This document shows positions 21,473 through 29,552 of a stretch of 64,000 nucleotides of DNA, piece after piece. Source of the DNA: an uncultured Stenotrophomonas sp. GTDB lineage: Bacteria > Pseudomonadota > Gammaproteobacteria > Xanthomonadales > Xanthomonadaceae. Under the pieces are notes generated by a model that worked only from the letters and a program-made list of their open reading frames with translations, was not told the DNA's origin and did not search any database. The stretch lies in the NCBI RefSeq assembly GCF_945952405.1, contig NZ_CAMFIA010000001.1, positions 434,001 through 498,000 on the forward strand. The letters run 5' to 3'. The number at the start of each line of letters is the position of its first letter. The first letter of the stretch is position 1. Made by a program: the position numbers and the translations under genes.

Positions 21473-22348
21473 TCAGACCTGCATCGCCTTGGCAACTTCG
21501 GCGGCGTAGTCTTCCACCACCTTCTCGATGCCTTCGCCGACGATCAGCAGCTGGAAGCCCGCCACGTCGGCGCCAGCGGCCTTGACCACCTGCTCGACGG
21601 TGGTGTCGCCCAGCACATAGGTCTGGCCGTACAGGGTCACGTCGCTGACGATCTTGTTGATCTTGCCGCTGATGATCTTTTCCAGGATCTCGGCCGGCTT
21701 GGCCTTGTCCTTTTCGGACATCTTGGCCAGCTCGATTTCCTTTTCCTTCTCGACGAAGTCGGCCGGAACGTCCGCAGCCTTGTTGTGCGGCGGCTTCAGG
21801 GCAGCCACGTGCATGGCCAGGCCACGGGCCAGCTCGACGTCGCCGCCGACCAGGTCGACCAGCACGCCAACCTTGCCGTTGGTGTGGACGTAGGCGCCGA
21901 CGGTGTTGTTGCCGTCAACCTTGACCATGCGACGGATCTGGATGTTCTCACCCAGGGTCTGCACGGCGGTGGCGCGGGCTTCTTCAACGGTGCGGCCATC
22001 GGCCAGCTTGGCAGCCTTCACGGCTTCGACGTCGGTGGCGCCCGATGCCAGGGCGGCAGCGGCGACAGCGTTGACGAAGGACTTGAAGTTGTCGTCGTTG
22101 GCGACGAAGTCGGTTTCCGAGTTGACTTCGACCAGCACGGCCTTGCCGCCGTCCTGGGCCAGGCCCAGACGGCCTTCGGCGGCCACGCGGTCAGCCTTCT
22201 TGTCGGCCTTGGCAGCGCCGGACTTGCGCATGGCTTCAGCAGCAGCGTCGATGTCGCCGTTGGCTTCGGTGAGAGCCTTCTTGCATTCCATCATGCCGGC
22301 GCCGGTGCGCTCGCGCAGTTCCTTGACCAGGGAAGCAGTGATTTCCAC
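21473..22348 (-). CDS. tsf: Elongation factor Ts
   Basis: EF-Ts is the nucleotide exchange factor of EF-Tu. The 291 residues include the UBA-like N-terminus with [18 protein letters not shown] and the core motif [17 protein letters not shown], both family signatures. It follows rpsB by 126 bases, the conserved rpsB-tsf operon, and ends in a strong terminator. Confidence 0.98.
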   Translation of the reverse strand: MEITASLVKELRERTGAGMMECKKALTEANGDIDAAAEAMRKSGAAKADKKADRVAAEGRLGLAQDGGKAVLVEVNSETDFVANDDNFKSFVNAVAAAALASGATDVEAVKAAKLADGRTVEEARATAVQTLGENIQIRRMVKVDGNNTVGAYVHTNGKVGVLVDLVGGDVELARGLAMHVAALKPPHNKAADVPADFVEKEKEIELAKMSEKDKAKPAEILEKIISGKINKIVSDVTLYGQTYVLGDTTVEQVVKAAGADVAGFQLLIVGEGIEKVVEDYAAEVAKAMQV

Positions 22349-22474
22349 GGGATTACCTCACGAAAGAAAGGGGTTGGGCCGGCATGGTGGCCGGCCCGTA
22401 TGACACAGTCCTGTCACGCGCCAAAGGCTGCGCGCAGGGAGGGTGGATGCCGGGCGTCCACCCCGGGGCCTGGA

Positions 22475-23281
22475 TCAGGCCTGGGCGTCGTCGCCCTTCT
22501 TGGCAGCCTTCTTGGCCGGAGCGCGGCGGGCCGGCTTGTCTTCGCCTTCAGCAGCGGCTTCAGCGAACTCTTCCTCACGCACCGAAGCGGCGTGCGGAGC
22601 AGCAGCCTTGCCTTCCAGCACGGCGTCGGCAGCGGCGCGGGCGTACAGCTGCACAGCGCGGATGGCGTCGTCGTTGCCCGGGATGGCGTAATCAACCAGT
22701 TCCGGGTTGTAGTTGGTGTCGACCACGGCGATGACCGGGATGCCCAGCTTCTTGGCTTCCTTGATCGCGATGTCTTCGTGGCCGATGTCGATCACGAAGA
22801 TGGCGTCCGGCAGACGGTTCATGTCCTTGATGCCGCCCAGCGAGGCTTCCAGCTTGTCGCGCTCGCGACGCAGGCCCAGCACTTCGTGCTTGACCAGCTT
22901 CTCGAAGGTGCCGTCGGTTTCACCGGCTTCCAGTTCCTTCAGGCGGGCAACCGACTGCTTGACGGTACGGAAGTTGGTCAGGGTGCCGCCCAGCCAACGC
23001 TGGTTCATGAACGGCATGCCGCAACGCTCGGCTTCTTCCTTGATGGTTTCGCGGGCGCTGCGCTTGGTGCCCAGGAACAGGACGGTGCCGCGCTTCTGGG
23101 CAACCGACGAGATGAAGTTCATCGCGTCGTTGAACAGCGGGACGGTCTTTTCCAGGTTGATGATGTGGATCTTGCCGCGGGCGCCGAAGATGTACGGAGC
23201 CATCTTCGGGTTCCAGTAGCGGGTCTGGTGGCCGAAGTGGACGCCGGCTTCCAGCATCTGACGCATGGTGACCTGGGGCAT
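22475..23281 (-). CDS. rpsB: 30S ribosomal protein S2
   Basis: S2 binds the 30S head-platform junction and recruits S1. The 268 residues begin [27 protein letters not shown], the usual S2 start (E. coli length 241). The extra C-terminal tail is charged and Ala/Lys-rich ([27 protein letters not shown]). The start at 23281 has the strong Shine-Dalgarno AGGAG; the open frame upstream has no S2 similarity. A near-consensus promoter lies about 220 bases upstream, leaving a long 5' leader. Confidence 0.98.
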   Translation of the reverse strand: MPQVTMRQMLEAGVHFGHQTRYWNPKMAPYIFGARGKIHIINLEKTVPLFNDAMNFISSVAQKRGTVLFLGTKRSARETIKEEAERCGMPFMNQRWLGGTLTNFRTVKQSVARLKELEAGETDGTFEKLVKHEVLGLRRERDKLEASLGGIKDMNRLPDAIFVIDIGHEDIAIKEAKKLGIPVIAVVDTNYNPELVDYAIPGNDDAIRAVQLYARAAADAVLEGKAAAPHAASVREEEFAEAAAEGEDKPARRAPAKKAAKKGDDAQA

Positions 23282-23493
23282 TGCAATACTCCTGATGGGG
23301 AACCAGCGATTCCGCCCGCGGGATAGGTGTGCGGGACGCGTGGAAGCGCGATCGGTTCCGGGGTTGGGCTTCCCTGTTGCCTCCGTGGCCGAACTCCTTG
23401 CGGAGCACCCCGGCACGGATGGGGGCAGCAGGTGTGGATTCACCGGTGACGTCCGGTGTGGACGGGTTCCCGCGCACGCTGGCGGCAGGAATC
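23282..23493 (-). promoter_or_regulatory. Long rpsB 5' untranslated leader
   Basis: From the promoter at 23500-23529, transcription should start near 23493, giving about 210 bases before the rpsB ATG. The leader can form several hairpins, such as CTCC-gcaa-GGAG with a GNRA loop. S2 autoregulates rpsB-tsf through the mRNA leader in E. coli, and a long leader here is compatible with this; the structure itself is inferred. Confidence 0.5.
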
Positions 23494-23499
23494 CGGTCG

Positions 23500-23529
23500 A
23501 TTATAGCCCGCTCGCCGCGCTCGCCGCAA
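23500..23529 (-). promoter_or_regulatory. rpsB sigma-70 promoter
   Basis: On the minus strand TTGCGG (23529-23524), an 18-base spacer and a perfect TATAAT (23505-23500). The TAA stop codon of the upstream chaperone gene (23503-23501) lies inside the -10 box, and the -35 box is within that gene's last codons. Confidence 0.8.
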
Positions 23530-24199
23530 TTGCCGGGTCAGGCGAGGCCAGCTCGACCACGCGGCCGTCCTGCAGGCGTGCCTGGAAATGGCCGCTGGCG
23601 TAGCCGTCGGCCTGCGCGGGCAGGGCCCATCGGCGTTCGTGGCCGGCCAGCAGGTAGCCGGCCAGCCCGGGCAGCAGGAGGGTGCGGCGGCCATCGCTGG
23701 CGATGAACGCGAGGTCGTGCAGGCGTGCGTGCAAGCTACCGGTATTGCTCAGTCGCAGGTAGGGCTGCGACGGATTCCGCTCTATCCCGGCCTGCAGGCG
23801 CGGCTGCGCCGAGGGGGCGGACTGGCCCCGGAACAGCGGCAGTGAGTAGCGTGGCAGGTCGGGCGTGGCGGGGGCGAGCACGATCCGGTAGGCCTGCTCG
23901 CCGGCCACTGCGGTTGGCTGGCGCGGCAGCAGCCAGACGCGCTGGCGGGTGCCGGGCGGGAGGTCCAGGCGGGTGGGGCTGGCCACGATCCGGTCGCTGG
24001 GGCGGAGGATTTCGGCGTCCGCCTGCTGCTCCCAGGCCAGGATCCGCACCTGCCCCTGCCAGCGGCCGGGGCCAGGGTTGTACAGCCACAGCTCGCTGCG
24101 GCCACCTTCGGCGGGCAGCTGCAGGGTGGTCGGCAACAGGTCCAGTGCCGCCGCGGGCAGCGCCAGCAGCAGTGCCAGCAGGGTCAGCAGCATGCGCAT
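23501..24199 (-). CDS. Periplasmic chaperone of the chaperone-usher operon (second copy)
   Basis: The 232-residue product has a signal peptide (MRMLLTLLALLLALPAAA) and the PapD-like layout: an N-terminal Ig domain with LDLLPTTLQLPAEGGRSELWLYNPG, a basic-edge segment PTRLDLPPGTRQRVWLLPRQP and a paired YRIVLAPAT strand. It should stabilise pilin subunits in the periplasm. It is the last gene of the operon, and its ATG overlaps the preceding stop by one base (TGATG). The first chaperone of the operon (28030-28782) is clearly related but diverged. The stop codon overlaps the rpsB promoter. Confidence 0.88.
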   Translation of the reverse strand: MRMLLTLLALLLALPAAALDLLPTTLQLPAEGGRSELWLYNPGPGRWQGQVRILAWEQQADAEILRPSDRIVASPTRLDLPPGTRQRVWLLPRQPTAVAGEQAYRIVLAPATPDLPRYSLPLFRGQSAPSAQPRLQAGIERNPSQPYLRLSNTGSLHARLHDLAFIASDGRRTLLLPGLAGYLLAGHERRWALPAQADGYASGHFQARLQDGRVVELASPDPAIAASAASGL

Positions 24200-24444
24200 C
24201 AGTAGATGACGGTTACCGCGGGCGCCGCATCTTCGTCGCCGGCCGGCGGGGCAAGGTCGCGGATCTGCGGTGGCAGTTGCGGTGCATCGCTGCGCTGATG
24301 GGGGGCCAGGCAGTGCATGCGGGTGGTGTCGTCGCTGCAGGCTTCGACCACGGTCAGCCGGATCTGCAGGTTGCTGCTGCTGGGGTCGGCCCACGCGGGC
24401 GTACTGGCGACCAGCATCGCCCCGATCAGAAATACGCGAACCAC
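24199..24444 (-). CDS. Miniature pilin-like (spore coat U type) secreted protein
   Basis: From the GTG at 24444 the product is 81 residues: a signal peptide (VVRVFLIGAMLVASTPAWA), then NLQIRLTVVEACSDD, a Cys pair (ACSDDTTRMHC), and the ending APAVTVIY. Full SCPU pilins start with a similar NVTLVVTKAC strand and end with a TITY-type strand, as the 28779 gene does, so this looks like a pilin with the core domain removed and only the terminal strands kept. A longer start at ATG 24564 would run into the repeat region and lacks a signal peptide. It is coupled to the second chaperone by one base. Confidence 0.6.
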   Translation of the reverse strand: MVRVFLIGAMLVASTPAWADPSSSNLQIRLTVVEACSDDTTRMHCLAPHQRSDAPQLPPQIRDLAPPAGDEDAAPAVTVIY

Positions 24445-24537
24445 CTGCCGACCACCGTGCTGTAGGACTCGCTGCGCGGTATCGGCAGGATCCACCGGAT
24501 CTGTAGCGCGAAGCTGTCCCTGCATGCGACCCCGCCC

Positions 24538-24606
24538 TGGTGGGGGCCGACCGTTGGTCGGCACGCGAACCCTGCTCTGGTGGGTGCCGACCGTGGGTCG
24601 GCACGC
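24538..24606. repeat. Two tandem GC-rich palindromic repeats inside the pilus operon
   Basis: GTGGGGGCCGACC-gtt-GGTCGGCACGC (24538-24567) and GTGGGTGCCGACC-gt-GGGTCGGCACGC (24578-24606) resemble the other intergenic palindromes of this window, though without the GTAG head. They separate the two-domain SCPU gene from the miniature pilin gene and may set mRNA stability within the operon. Confidence 0.65.
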
Positions 24607-24609
24607 GCT

Positions 24610-25647
24610 TCAATAAGTGATCGTCACCTGCACCAGATCGTTGTAGGTACCCGCCGGCGGCTGGCCGGTGACCGGTGGCACCCGGCCGTAGATGACCAGC
24701 TGCTGCGCGCTGCCGGTGCCGATGCCGCTGACGGTATCCACGGTCAGCGCATTGCCCCAGCGCTGGGTCCGCGCCGAATCGCGGTACAGCTCGTAGTTGA
24801 GGTAATAGGTGTTGGGCGTGATGGTGGTGGCCATGCGCCGGGTGGTGGTGGCCGTGGGATTGTTCTGGCCGTTGTTGAGGCCGACCTGGAAGGCGGTGTT
24901 CTTCAGGCAGGTGAGTGTCAGCGTGGCGGTCTGGTCGATGTTGGCCGGAATGCCGCCGGTGACATTGCCGAAGTTCATGTTGGTGGTGACGTAGCTGCCA
25001 CACTGCGGCAGCACGTTGGCGGTGGCGGTGAAACTGAAGGCGGCGCTGGCGCTGTTGGTGCCGGTGGCGCCGCCATTGCAGGTGGCCGGCACGGTGGCGG
25101 TGCCGAGCAGGACTTCGTTCCAGGCCCACGTCAGCACTACGCTCGCGCCACTGAACGTGCTGCTGTAGCTGCCCGAGGCCAGCACCTGGTTGGCCGGGAT
25201 CTGCGCGAACAGCTGCACGGCCTGTGCGCCACTGCCGCCACCGAGCAGTGGCACGTTGTAGCTCATCGACAGTTCCTGCGCCGGTGGCGTGCCGCGCGGC
25301 AGCAGGCCGGTGACCTGGCCGAAGCTGGCGTTGTTGTAGAGCTGGAAGTTCATGGTGTCGCCACTGCCGGTGGCCATGGTCCGGGTGGTCGTGGCGCTGC
25401 CACCGCCGGTGCCGGCACCGATGCCCACGCAGACCCTTACCCCGGTGGTGGCCAGCAGGCTCAGCGCGGCGGTGGTGCAGGTGATCGTGATGTTCAGGTT
25501 GGCCGTGCTGGGGCCGGGGGCATTGCTGTTGATGTTGCCGAACGGCAGGGTCGGGTCGGCGACCGCAGTGCAGACGGCCGTGGCGTGGGCCGGCGCGCCT
25601 GCCAGCAGGCCCAGCATCAGCAACACGCCGAGCAGCAGCGCCTTCAT
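24610..25647 (-). CDS. Two-domain spore coat U (SCPU) family adhesin/pilin
   Basis: The 345-residue product has a signal peptide (MKALLLGVLLMLGLLAGAPAHA) and two SCPU domains. The first runs from about residue 25 (VCTAVADPTLPFGNIN) to 185; the second from about 190 (ANVLPQCGSYVTTNMNFGNV) to the end (VQVTITY). Conserved features include paired Cys in each domain and Arg-Met motifs (TTRTMATG, TTRRMATT). In archaic chaperone-usher systems the two-domain subunit caps the fibre tip and mediates adhesion. Its ATG overlaps the usher stop by four bases. Confidence 0.85.
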   Translation of the reverse strand: MKALLLGVLLMLGLLAGAPAHATAVCTAVADPTLPFGNINSNAPGPSTANLNITITCTTAALSLLATTGVRVCVGIGAGTGGGSATTTRTMATGSGDTMNFQLYNNASFGQVTGLLPRGTPPAQELSMSYNVPLLGGGSGAQAVQLFAQIPANQVLASGSYSSTFSGASVVLTWAWNEVLLGTATVPATCNGGATGTNSASAAFSFTATANVLPQCGSYVTTNMNFGNVTGGIPANIDQTATLTLTCLKNTAFQVGLNNGQNNPTATTTRRMATTITPNTYYLNYELYRDSARTQRWGNALTVDTVSGIGTGSAQQLVIYGRVPPVTGQPPAGTYNDLVQVTITY

Positions 25648-28076
25648 GGCGCCACCTCGGGAATGCACTGCAGCGGTGCCGGCTTCGGCCGCGCGCCCTG
25701 TGCCACCACCTTCGGCAGGTCCGGCACCTTCACCCGGCACTGGCCGCGGCTGGTGGTGATGTACAGCACGCTGCCGGCGGCCACGTCCTCCAGGTACAGC
25801 AGGCCGTCATAGCCGACCGTGGCCTGGCGGCCATCGGGCAGCTGCACCTCGCTGCCGACCTCCAATGGCTGCCCATCCATGCCGAGCAGGGTCAGGCTCA
25901 GCGAGGGCCGCGAGCGCAGCTGGAACGTTACCCGGGTGCCTGCGCGCTGGCGTGGCGTCACCCAGTCCTCGATGCGGTCGGCGCGCATGTCCTCGGGCAG
26001 GTCGAGGGTGTCGATCGAGACCCGGTTGCGTTGCCAGGACAGCAGTGGGCTGACCAGCAGCAGGCCGCGATCGTCGGTGACCCCGATCAGGCGGTTTTCC
26101 AGCCGCACCGGCACGCCGCCGACGCCGTTGGTGCTGATCACCGCGAACGCGTCGGAGACCTCGCGGGTGGCGAAGGCATGCCCACCCATCCACACCAGGC
26201 TGCCGCTGGCACTGGCGTAGGCGTAGTTGAGTCCGCCCTGGCGCGAGGCCCCGAACGAATAGCGCCCGATGTCGTTGAGGATGCCGACCTCGGCCAGGCC
26301 GCCATTGCCGTCCTCGCCGTGGCGCAGCTGCGCGCGCCAGCCGACCCCTCCGGCACTGCCGTCGCCGGGCACCGGCTGGGTGACATCGGCCACCCAGCTC
26401 TGGCTGTCGCCGTTGCGCTGGCTGGACAGGCTGGCCTGGCGGTTGTTGCCGAGGCTGGCGGTCACCGACAGGTAGATGCTGCGGTCGTCACTCTGGTCCA
26501 GGTTCTGGTTCACCGACAGGTAGGCCGACCAGCGCTGGCTCCAGGTCCGCGACCAGAACAGGCTGGCATAGCGGTTGTCCTCGCCATCCGGGTAGCGCAG
26601 GCGCAGGTAGCTGGCACTGAGCGTGCCCAGCCGCAGCAGGTCCATGCCGACGGTGGCCTGTTCGCTGATGCTGGGCGGCAGGTTGCCCTGCAGCGCGCCC
26701 AGGTCGCGGTAGTCGCCGTGGCTGCGCACGCTGCGCAGGTTGAAATTGAGCCGGCGGTTGTTCCAGCTGTAGCCCAGCGCCCACTGGCCGCCCTGCAGGC
26801 CGTGGTAGTTGCTGTGCGCATAGGCTGCGTTGAACACGCCGGCCCCGCCGAGCAGCCACCAGCCGCCGATGCCGGCCTGGGTCAGGCCGCCGCCGCCTTC
26901 GGCATGGGCCTCGCCGGTGAAGGTGTCGCTGAGGCCCCCGCGCCAGCTGGCACTGGCGACGGTGCGATCATCGTAGGCGAAGGAACGTTGGCCGAAGTCC
27001 TCGCGCAACCGGCCGACGCCGGCCGACCAGTCCGACAGGCCCTTGGCCAGCAGTTGCTGGGTGCCATAGAAGCTGAAATCCAGGGTCTGCATGCGGCCGA
27101 ACGCATCGGTCACCACCACCTGCGCGCTGCCGGTGCCGCTGATCCCCGGTTGCGCGGCCAGCTGGAACGGGCCCACCGGGACCTGGCCGCTGTACTGGCG
27201 CAGGCCATCGACATACAGCTCGACCGTGGACGGCACCACCGCCTGGCCAAGGAAGCTGGGCGTGGGGGTGAGCACGCGATAGGGCTGCAGGCCGTAGTTG
27301 CGGCCAATCTGCAGGCCGCCCAGGCGCACCGGCCGGGTCCAGTCGACGAAACCGCTGTAGAAATCGCCGACCTCCAGGGTCATCGCCTGGTCGGGGAAAT
27401 CCAGGCTCCAGCGCGTATCCAGGCGCACGCTCTCGCTGCGCCAGCGGCGGTCGCCGGACTGCTGGTAGCGGCGGCTGATCGCGGTGTTCTCGAAGGTGCC
27501 GTTACCGATGCCGAACACCCGCAGCTCCGAACTCAGGCTGAGGTTGCCGAGCGTATCCACCCGGCTGCCGTATACATCGTAGTTGAGCAGTACGCCGGGC
27601 GAGGCGTTGCCGACCGGCGCGCGCGTCTGCGGCCGGCTGAGCACGGTGGTGGGCAGGGTCAGCTGGTCCAGCGGTACGTCCAGCGCCAGGGTCTGCATGT
27701 GCGCGTCATAGCGCACCACCGCGCCGCTGATCTGGTCCAGGTACACCGGTGCGTCGCCGCTGGCATTGAAGCCAAGCTGGCGCAGTACCTCGGGACTGGC
27801 CTGCAGGCGCCCGCGGTTCTCGGTGAACGGCAGCAGGCCGCGCGGGGTGCTGTTGAGCGAGACGTCCAGGTACAGCGTCTGGCTGGCGGTCAGCGGAGTG
27901 GGCGGCGGCAGGATGGCGTCCGCGGAGATGCCTGATGCATCGGCGCCCCCGGTCGCCGCCAGGGCGGACCCATGGGCGGCCGCGGACGCCGCAGGAGCCA
28001 GGGCAGCGAGCAGCGCGCCCATCAACGCCTCAGCGAGCCGGTGGTGGCGATAGCGGCGTCTGTTCCGACTCGCCAT
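25644..28076 (-). CDS. Fimbrial outer membrane usher
   Basis: The 810-residue usher exports and assembles chaperone-bound subunits through a 24-strand barrel. The N-terminal periplasmic domain starts after the signal peptide at LYLDVSLNSTPRGLLPF. The barrel and plug follow (VELYVDGLRQYSGQVPVG; GSAQVVVTDAFGRMQ). The C-terminal domain has RGQCRVKVPDLP. The long start (28076) overlaps the chaperone gene by 47 bases; an alternative ATG at 28022 (MGALLAALAPAASA) lies seven bases after the chaperone stop and also gives a signal peptide, so the start is not settled. Confidence 0.92.
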   Translation of the reverse strand: MASRNRRRYRHHRLAEALMGALLAALAPAASAAAHGSALAATGGADASGISADAILPPPTPLTASQTLYLDVSLNSTPRGLLPFTENRGRLQASPEVLRQLGFNASGDAPVYLDQISGAVVRYDAHMQTLALDVPLDQLTLPTTVLSRPQTRAPVGNASPGVLLNYDVYGSRVDTLGNLSLSSELRVFGIGNGTFENTAISRRYQQSGDRRWRSESVRLDTRWSLDFPDQAMTLEVGDFYSGFVDWTRPVRLGGLQIGRNYGLQPYRVLTPTPSFLGQAVVPSTVELYVDGLRQYSGQVPVGPFQLAAQPGISGTGSAQVVVTDAFGRMQTLDFSFYGTQQLLAKGLSDWSAGVGRLREDFGQRSFAYDDRTVASASWRGGLSDTFTGEAHAEGGGGLTQAGIGGWWLLGGAGVFNAAYAHSNYHGLQGGQWALGYSWNNRRLNFNLRSVRSHGDYRDLGALQGNLPPSISEQATVGMDLLRLGTLSASYLRLRYPDGEDNRYASLFWSRTWSQRWSAYLSVNQNLDQSDDRSIYLSVTASLGNNRQASLSSQRNGDSQSWVADVTQPVPGDGSAGGVGWRAQLRHGEDGNGGLAEVGILNDIGRYSFGASRQGGLNYAYASASGSLVWMGGHAFATREVSDAFAVISTNGVGGVPVRLENRLIGVTDDRGLLLVSPLLSWQRNRVSIDTLDLPEDMRADRIEDWVTPRQRAGTRVTFQLRSRPSLSLTLLGMDGQPLEVGSEVQLPDGRQATVGYDGLLYLEDVAAGSVLYITTSRGQCRVKVPDLPKVVAQGARPKPAPLQCIPEVAP

Positions 28077-28782
28077 TGAGCTTGGCCGTGATCTGGTCGT
28101 TGTCGCGGTCGATCGCTGTGCGTTCGATCGGCCAGCGCATCACCTGGCCGGGCAGCACGTAGCCCAGCAGCCCGGGGTGGACGATGCGCGGGCGCTGGGC
28201 GCTGCCCAGGGCCAGGTCGGCGATCTGCGCGTAGCTGTTGCCGGCATTGGCAACCTCGACGCCGTTGCGGCCATCGGCCAGCGTCAGCAGGCGGGCCTGC
28301 AGCTGCGGTGCCAGGCGGGTGGAGGCCGGCTGCACGAACACCGGGATCGAATAGCGCAACACGAACTGCATGCCGTCGGCGCGGGTGGCCAGGTCGGGTA
28401 CCTCGTCGACGATCAGCCGATAGTGCTGCTGCGCCGGCGGCGGCTCCTTGTCCGGTCGCATCACCCGCACCAGCTGCTGCTGGCCGGCGGCCAGCTCCTG
28501 CATCGGCGGGGTGGCCATCAGCTGGTCGGTGGGCAGCAGCTGTTCCTGGCCGTCCTGCTGGACCCAGCGGAATACGCGGACCTGCAGTTTCACTGGCGAG
28601 GTACCGCTGTTGGTCAGCCACAGCTCGCCAGCGCGCTGGCGGGCTTCCAGCTGCAGGCTGGTGGGGGCGACCTGCAGGCTGGTGGCGCCTGCCGCAGAGG
28701 TCGCCAGCAGGTACAGGGCGAGCAGCGCCACGCCGGTGGCGCGCCACGGGCGGGGTCCGGCCATGCGGGCGTGCTCCATCAA
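28030..28782 (-). CDS. Periplasmic chaperone of the chaperone-usher operon (first copy)
   Basis: The 250-residue PapD-like protein has a signal peptide ending near ATSAAGA. The N-terminal Ig domain reads SLQVAPTSLQLEARQRAGELWLTNSG, followed by QQLVRVMRPDKEPPPAQQHYRLIVDEVP, which matches the donor-strand and basic-residue region of fimbrial chaperones. It should cap SCPU pilin subunits and deliver them to the usher. The start overlaps the pilin gene stop by four bases. Confidence 0.9.
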   Translation of the reverse strand: MMEHARMAGPRPWRATGVALLALYLLATSAAGATSLQVAPTSLQLEARQRAGELWLTNSGTSPVKLQVRVFRWVQQDGQEQLLPTDQLMATPPMQELAAGQQQLVRVMRPDKEPPPAQQHYRLIVDEVPDLATRADGMQFVLRYSIPVFVQPASTRLAPQLQARLLTLADGRNGVEVANAGNSYAQIADLALGSAQRPRIVHPGLLGYVLPGQVMRWPIERTAIDRDNDQITAKLNGESEQTPLSPPPAR

Positions 28783-29312
28783 TAGGTGATCGTGGCGGTG
28801 ACCGTATCCAGGTAGTTGCCGGTGGCCGGGTTGTTGGTGCTCAGGTTCAGGATCTGGCCGTAGACGATGTAGGGCACGGCCAGGCCGGTACCGATGCCGG
28901 CCTGGGTGTTGGTGCCGGAGGTCGAGCCCCAGACCAGGGTGTGTGCGGCGTCCTGGTAGAGCTGGTAGCCGACAAAGTTGTTGGCGGTCACCGCGGCATT
29001 GGTGTTCTTCATCCGGCGGGTGGTGACGTCATTGGCGGTGCTGGCATTGGCGCCCGCATTCAGCGAGATCGTGTACGGGGTCAGCGCCGAGCACTGCGCG
29101 GTGACCGTACCCTGGCCCAGGGTGGGCGTGGCGGTGGTTGAGGCGGCGGTGCCGAAATCGACGTTGGTCGCCGCAGCAGCCGTGATCGTGCAGGCCTTGG
29201 TGACCACCAGGGTGACGTTGAAGGTGGTGGTATCGGCGGCCTGGGCCAGCGGCGCGGCCAGCAGCAGCGCCAGCAGGCCCCATGCGTGCGGGGAACGAAG
29301 CGGGGATCGCAT
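28779..29312 (-). CDS. Spore coat U (SCPU) family major pilin
   Basis: The 177-residue product has a signal peptide (MRSPLRSPHAWGLLALLLAAPLAQA) and one SCPU domain. It starts TTTFNVTLVVTKACTITAA, contains NVDFGTA, TTRRMKNTN and GYQLYQDAAHTLVWG, and ends TVTATITY. Such subunits polymerise into thin archaic-type fibres by donor-strand exchange. The ATG at 29312 has a GGGAGG Shine-Dalgarno; a TTG two codons upstream is less likely. It is the first gene of the six-gene operon. Confidence 0.88.
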   Translation of the reverse strand: MRSPLRSPHAWGLLALLLAAPLAQAADTTTFNVTLVVTKACTITAAAATNVDFGTAASTTATPTLGQGTVTAQCSALTPYTISLNAGANASTANDVTTRRMKNTNAAVTANNFVGYQLYQDAAHTLVWGSTSGTNTQAGIGTGLAVPYIVYGQILNLSTNNPATGNYLDTVTATITY

Positions 29313-29552
29313 GGACAACCTCCCTGACCCGAAGGTCCGTTGAACAAGGCGAAGGCGGCACGTTCACGGCCGCTTTGACGACGGTCGGCGCCAGCTTAGG
29401 CGGCGCAAGTGTCTGTAATCCGTGATAAACAGGGATTCGAAAGGGTGAGTGGCGTCACGCTTTCACTTTCCTTGCCGGAACCGCGCATGCCCCGGATCGC
29501 CAGTTGGGTGGCGTTCGTTCAGATTGCGGCCGGATCGGCGATAATGGGGGCC

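Noticed and set aside
24445..25129. An N-terminal extension of the second chaperone to 542 residues
   Set aside because: The extension is His/Arg/Gln-rich shadow of the two-domain SCPU gene; the signal peptide starts at 24199.
26031..27935. A 634-codon plus-strand open frame inside the usher gene
   Set aside because: Antisense shadow of the usher, which has family motifs from end to end.
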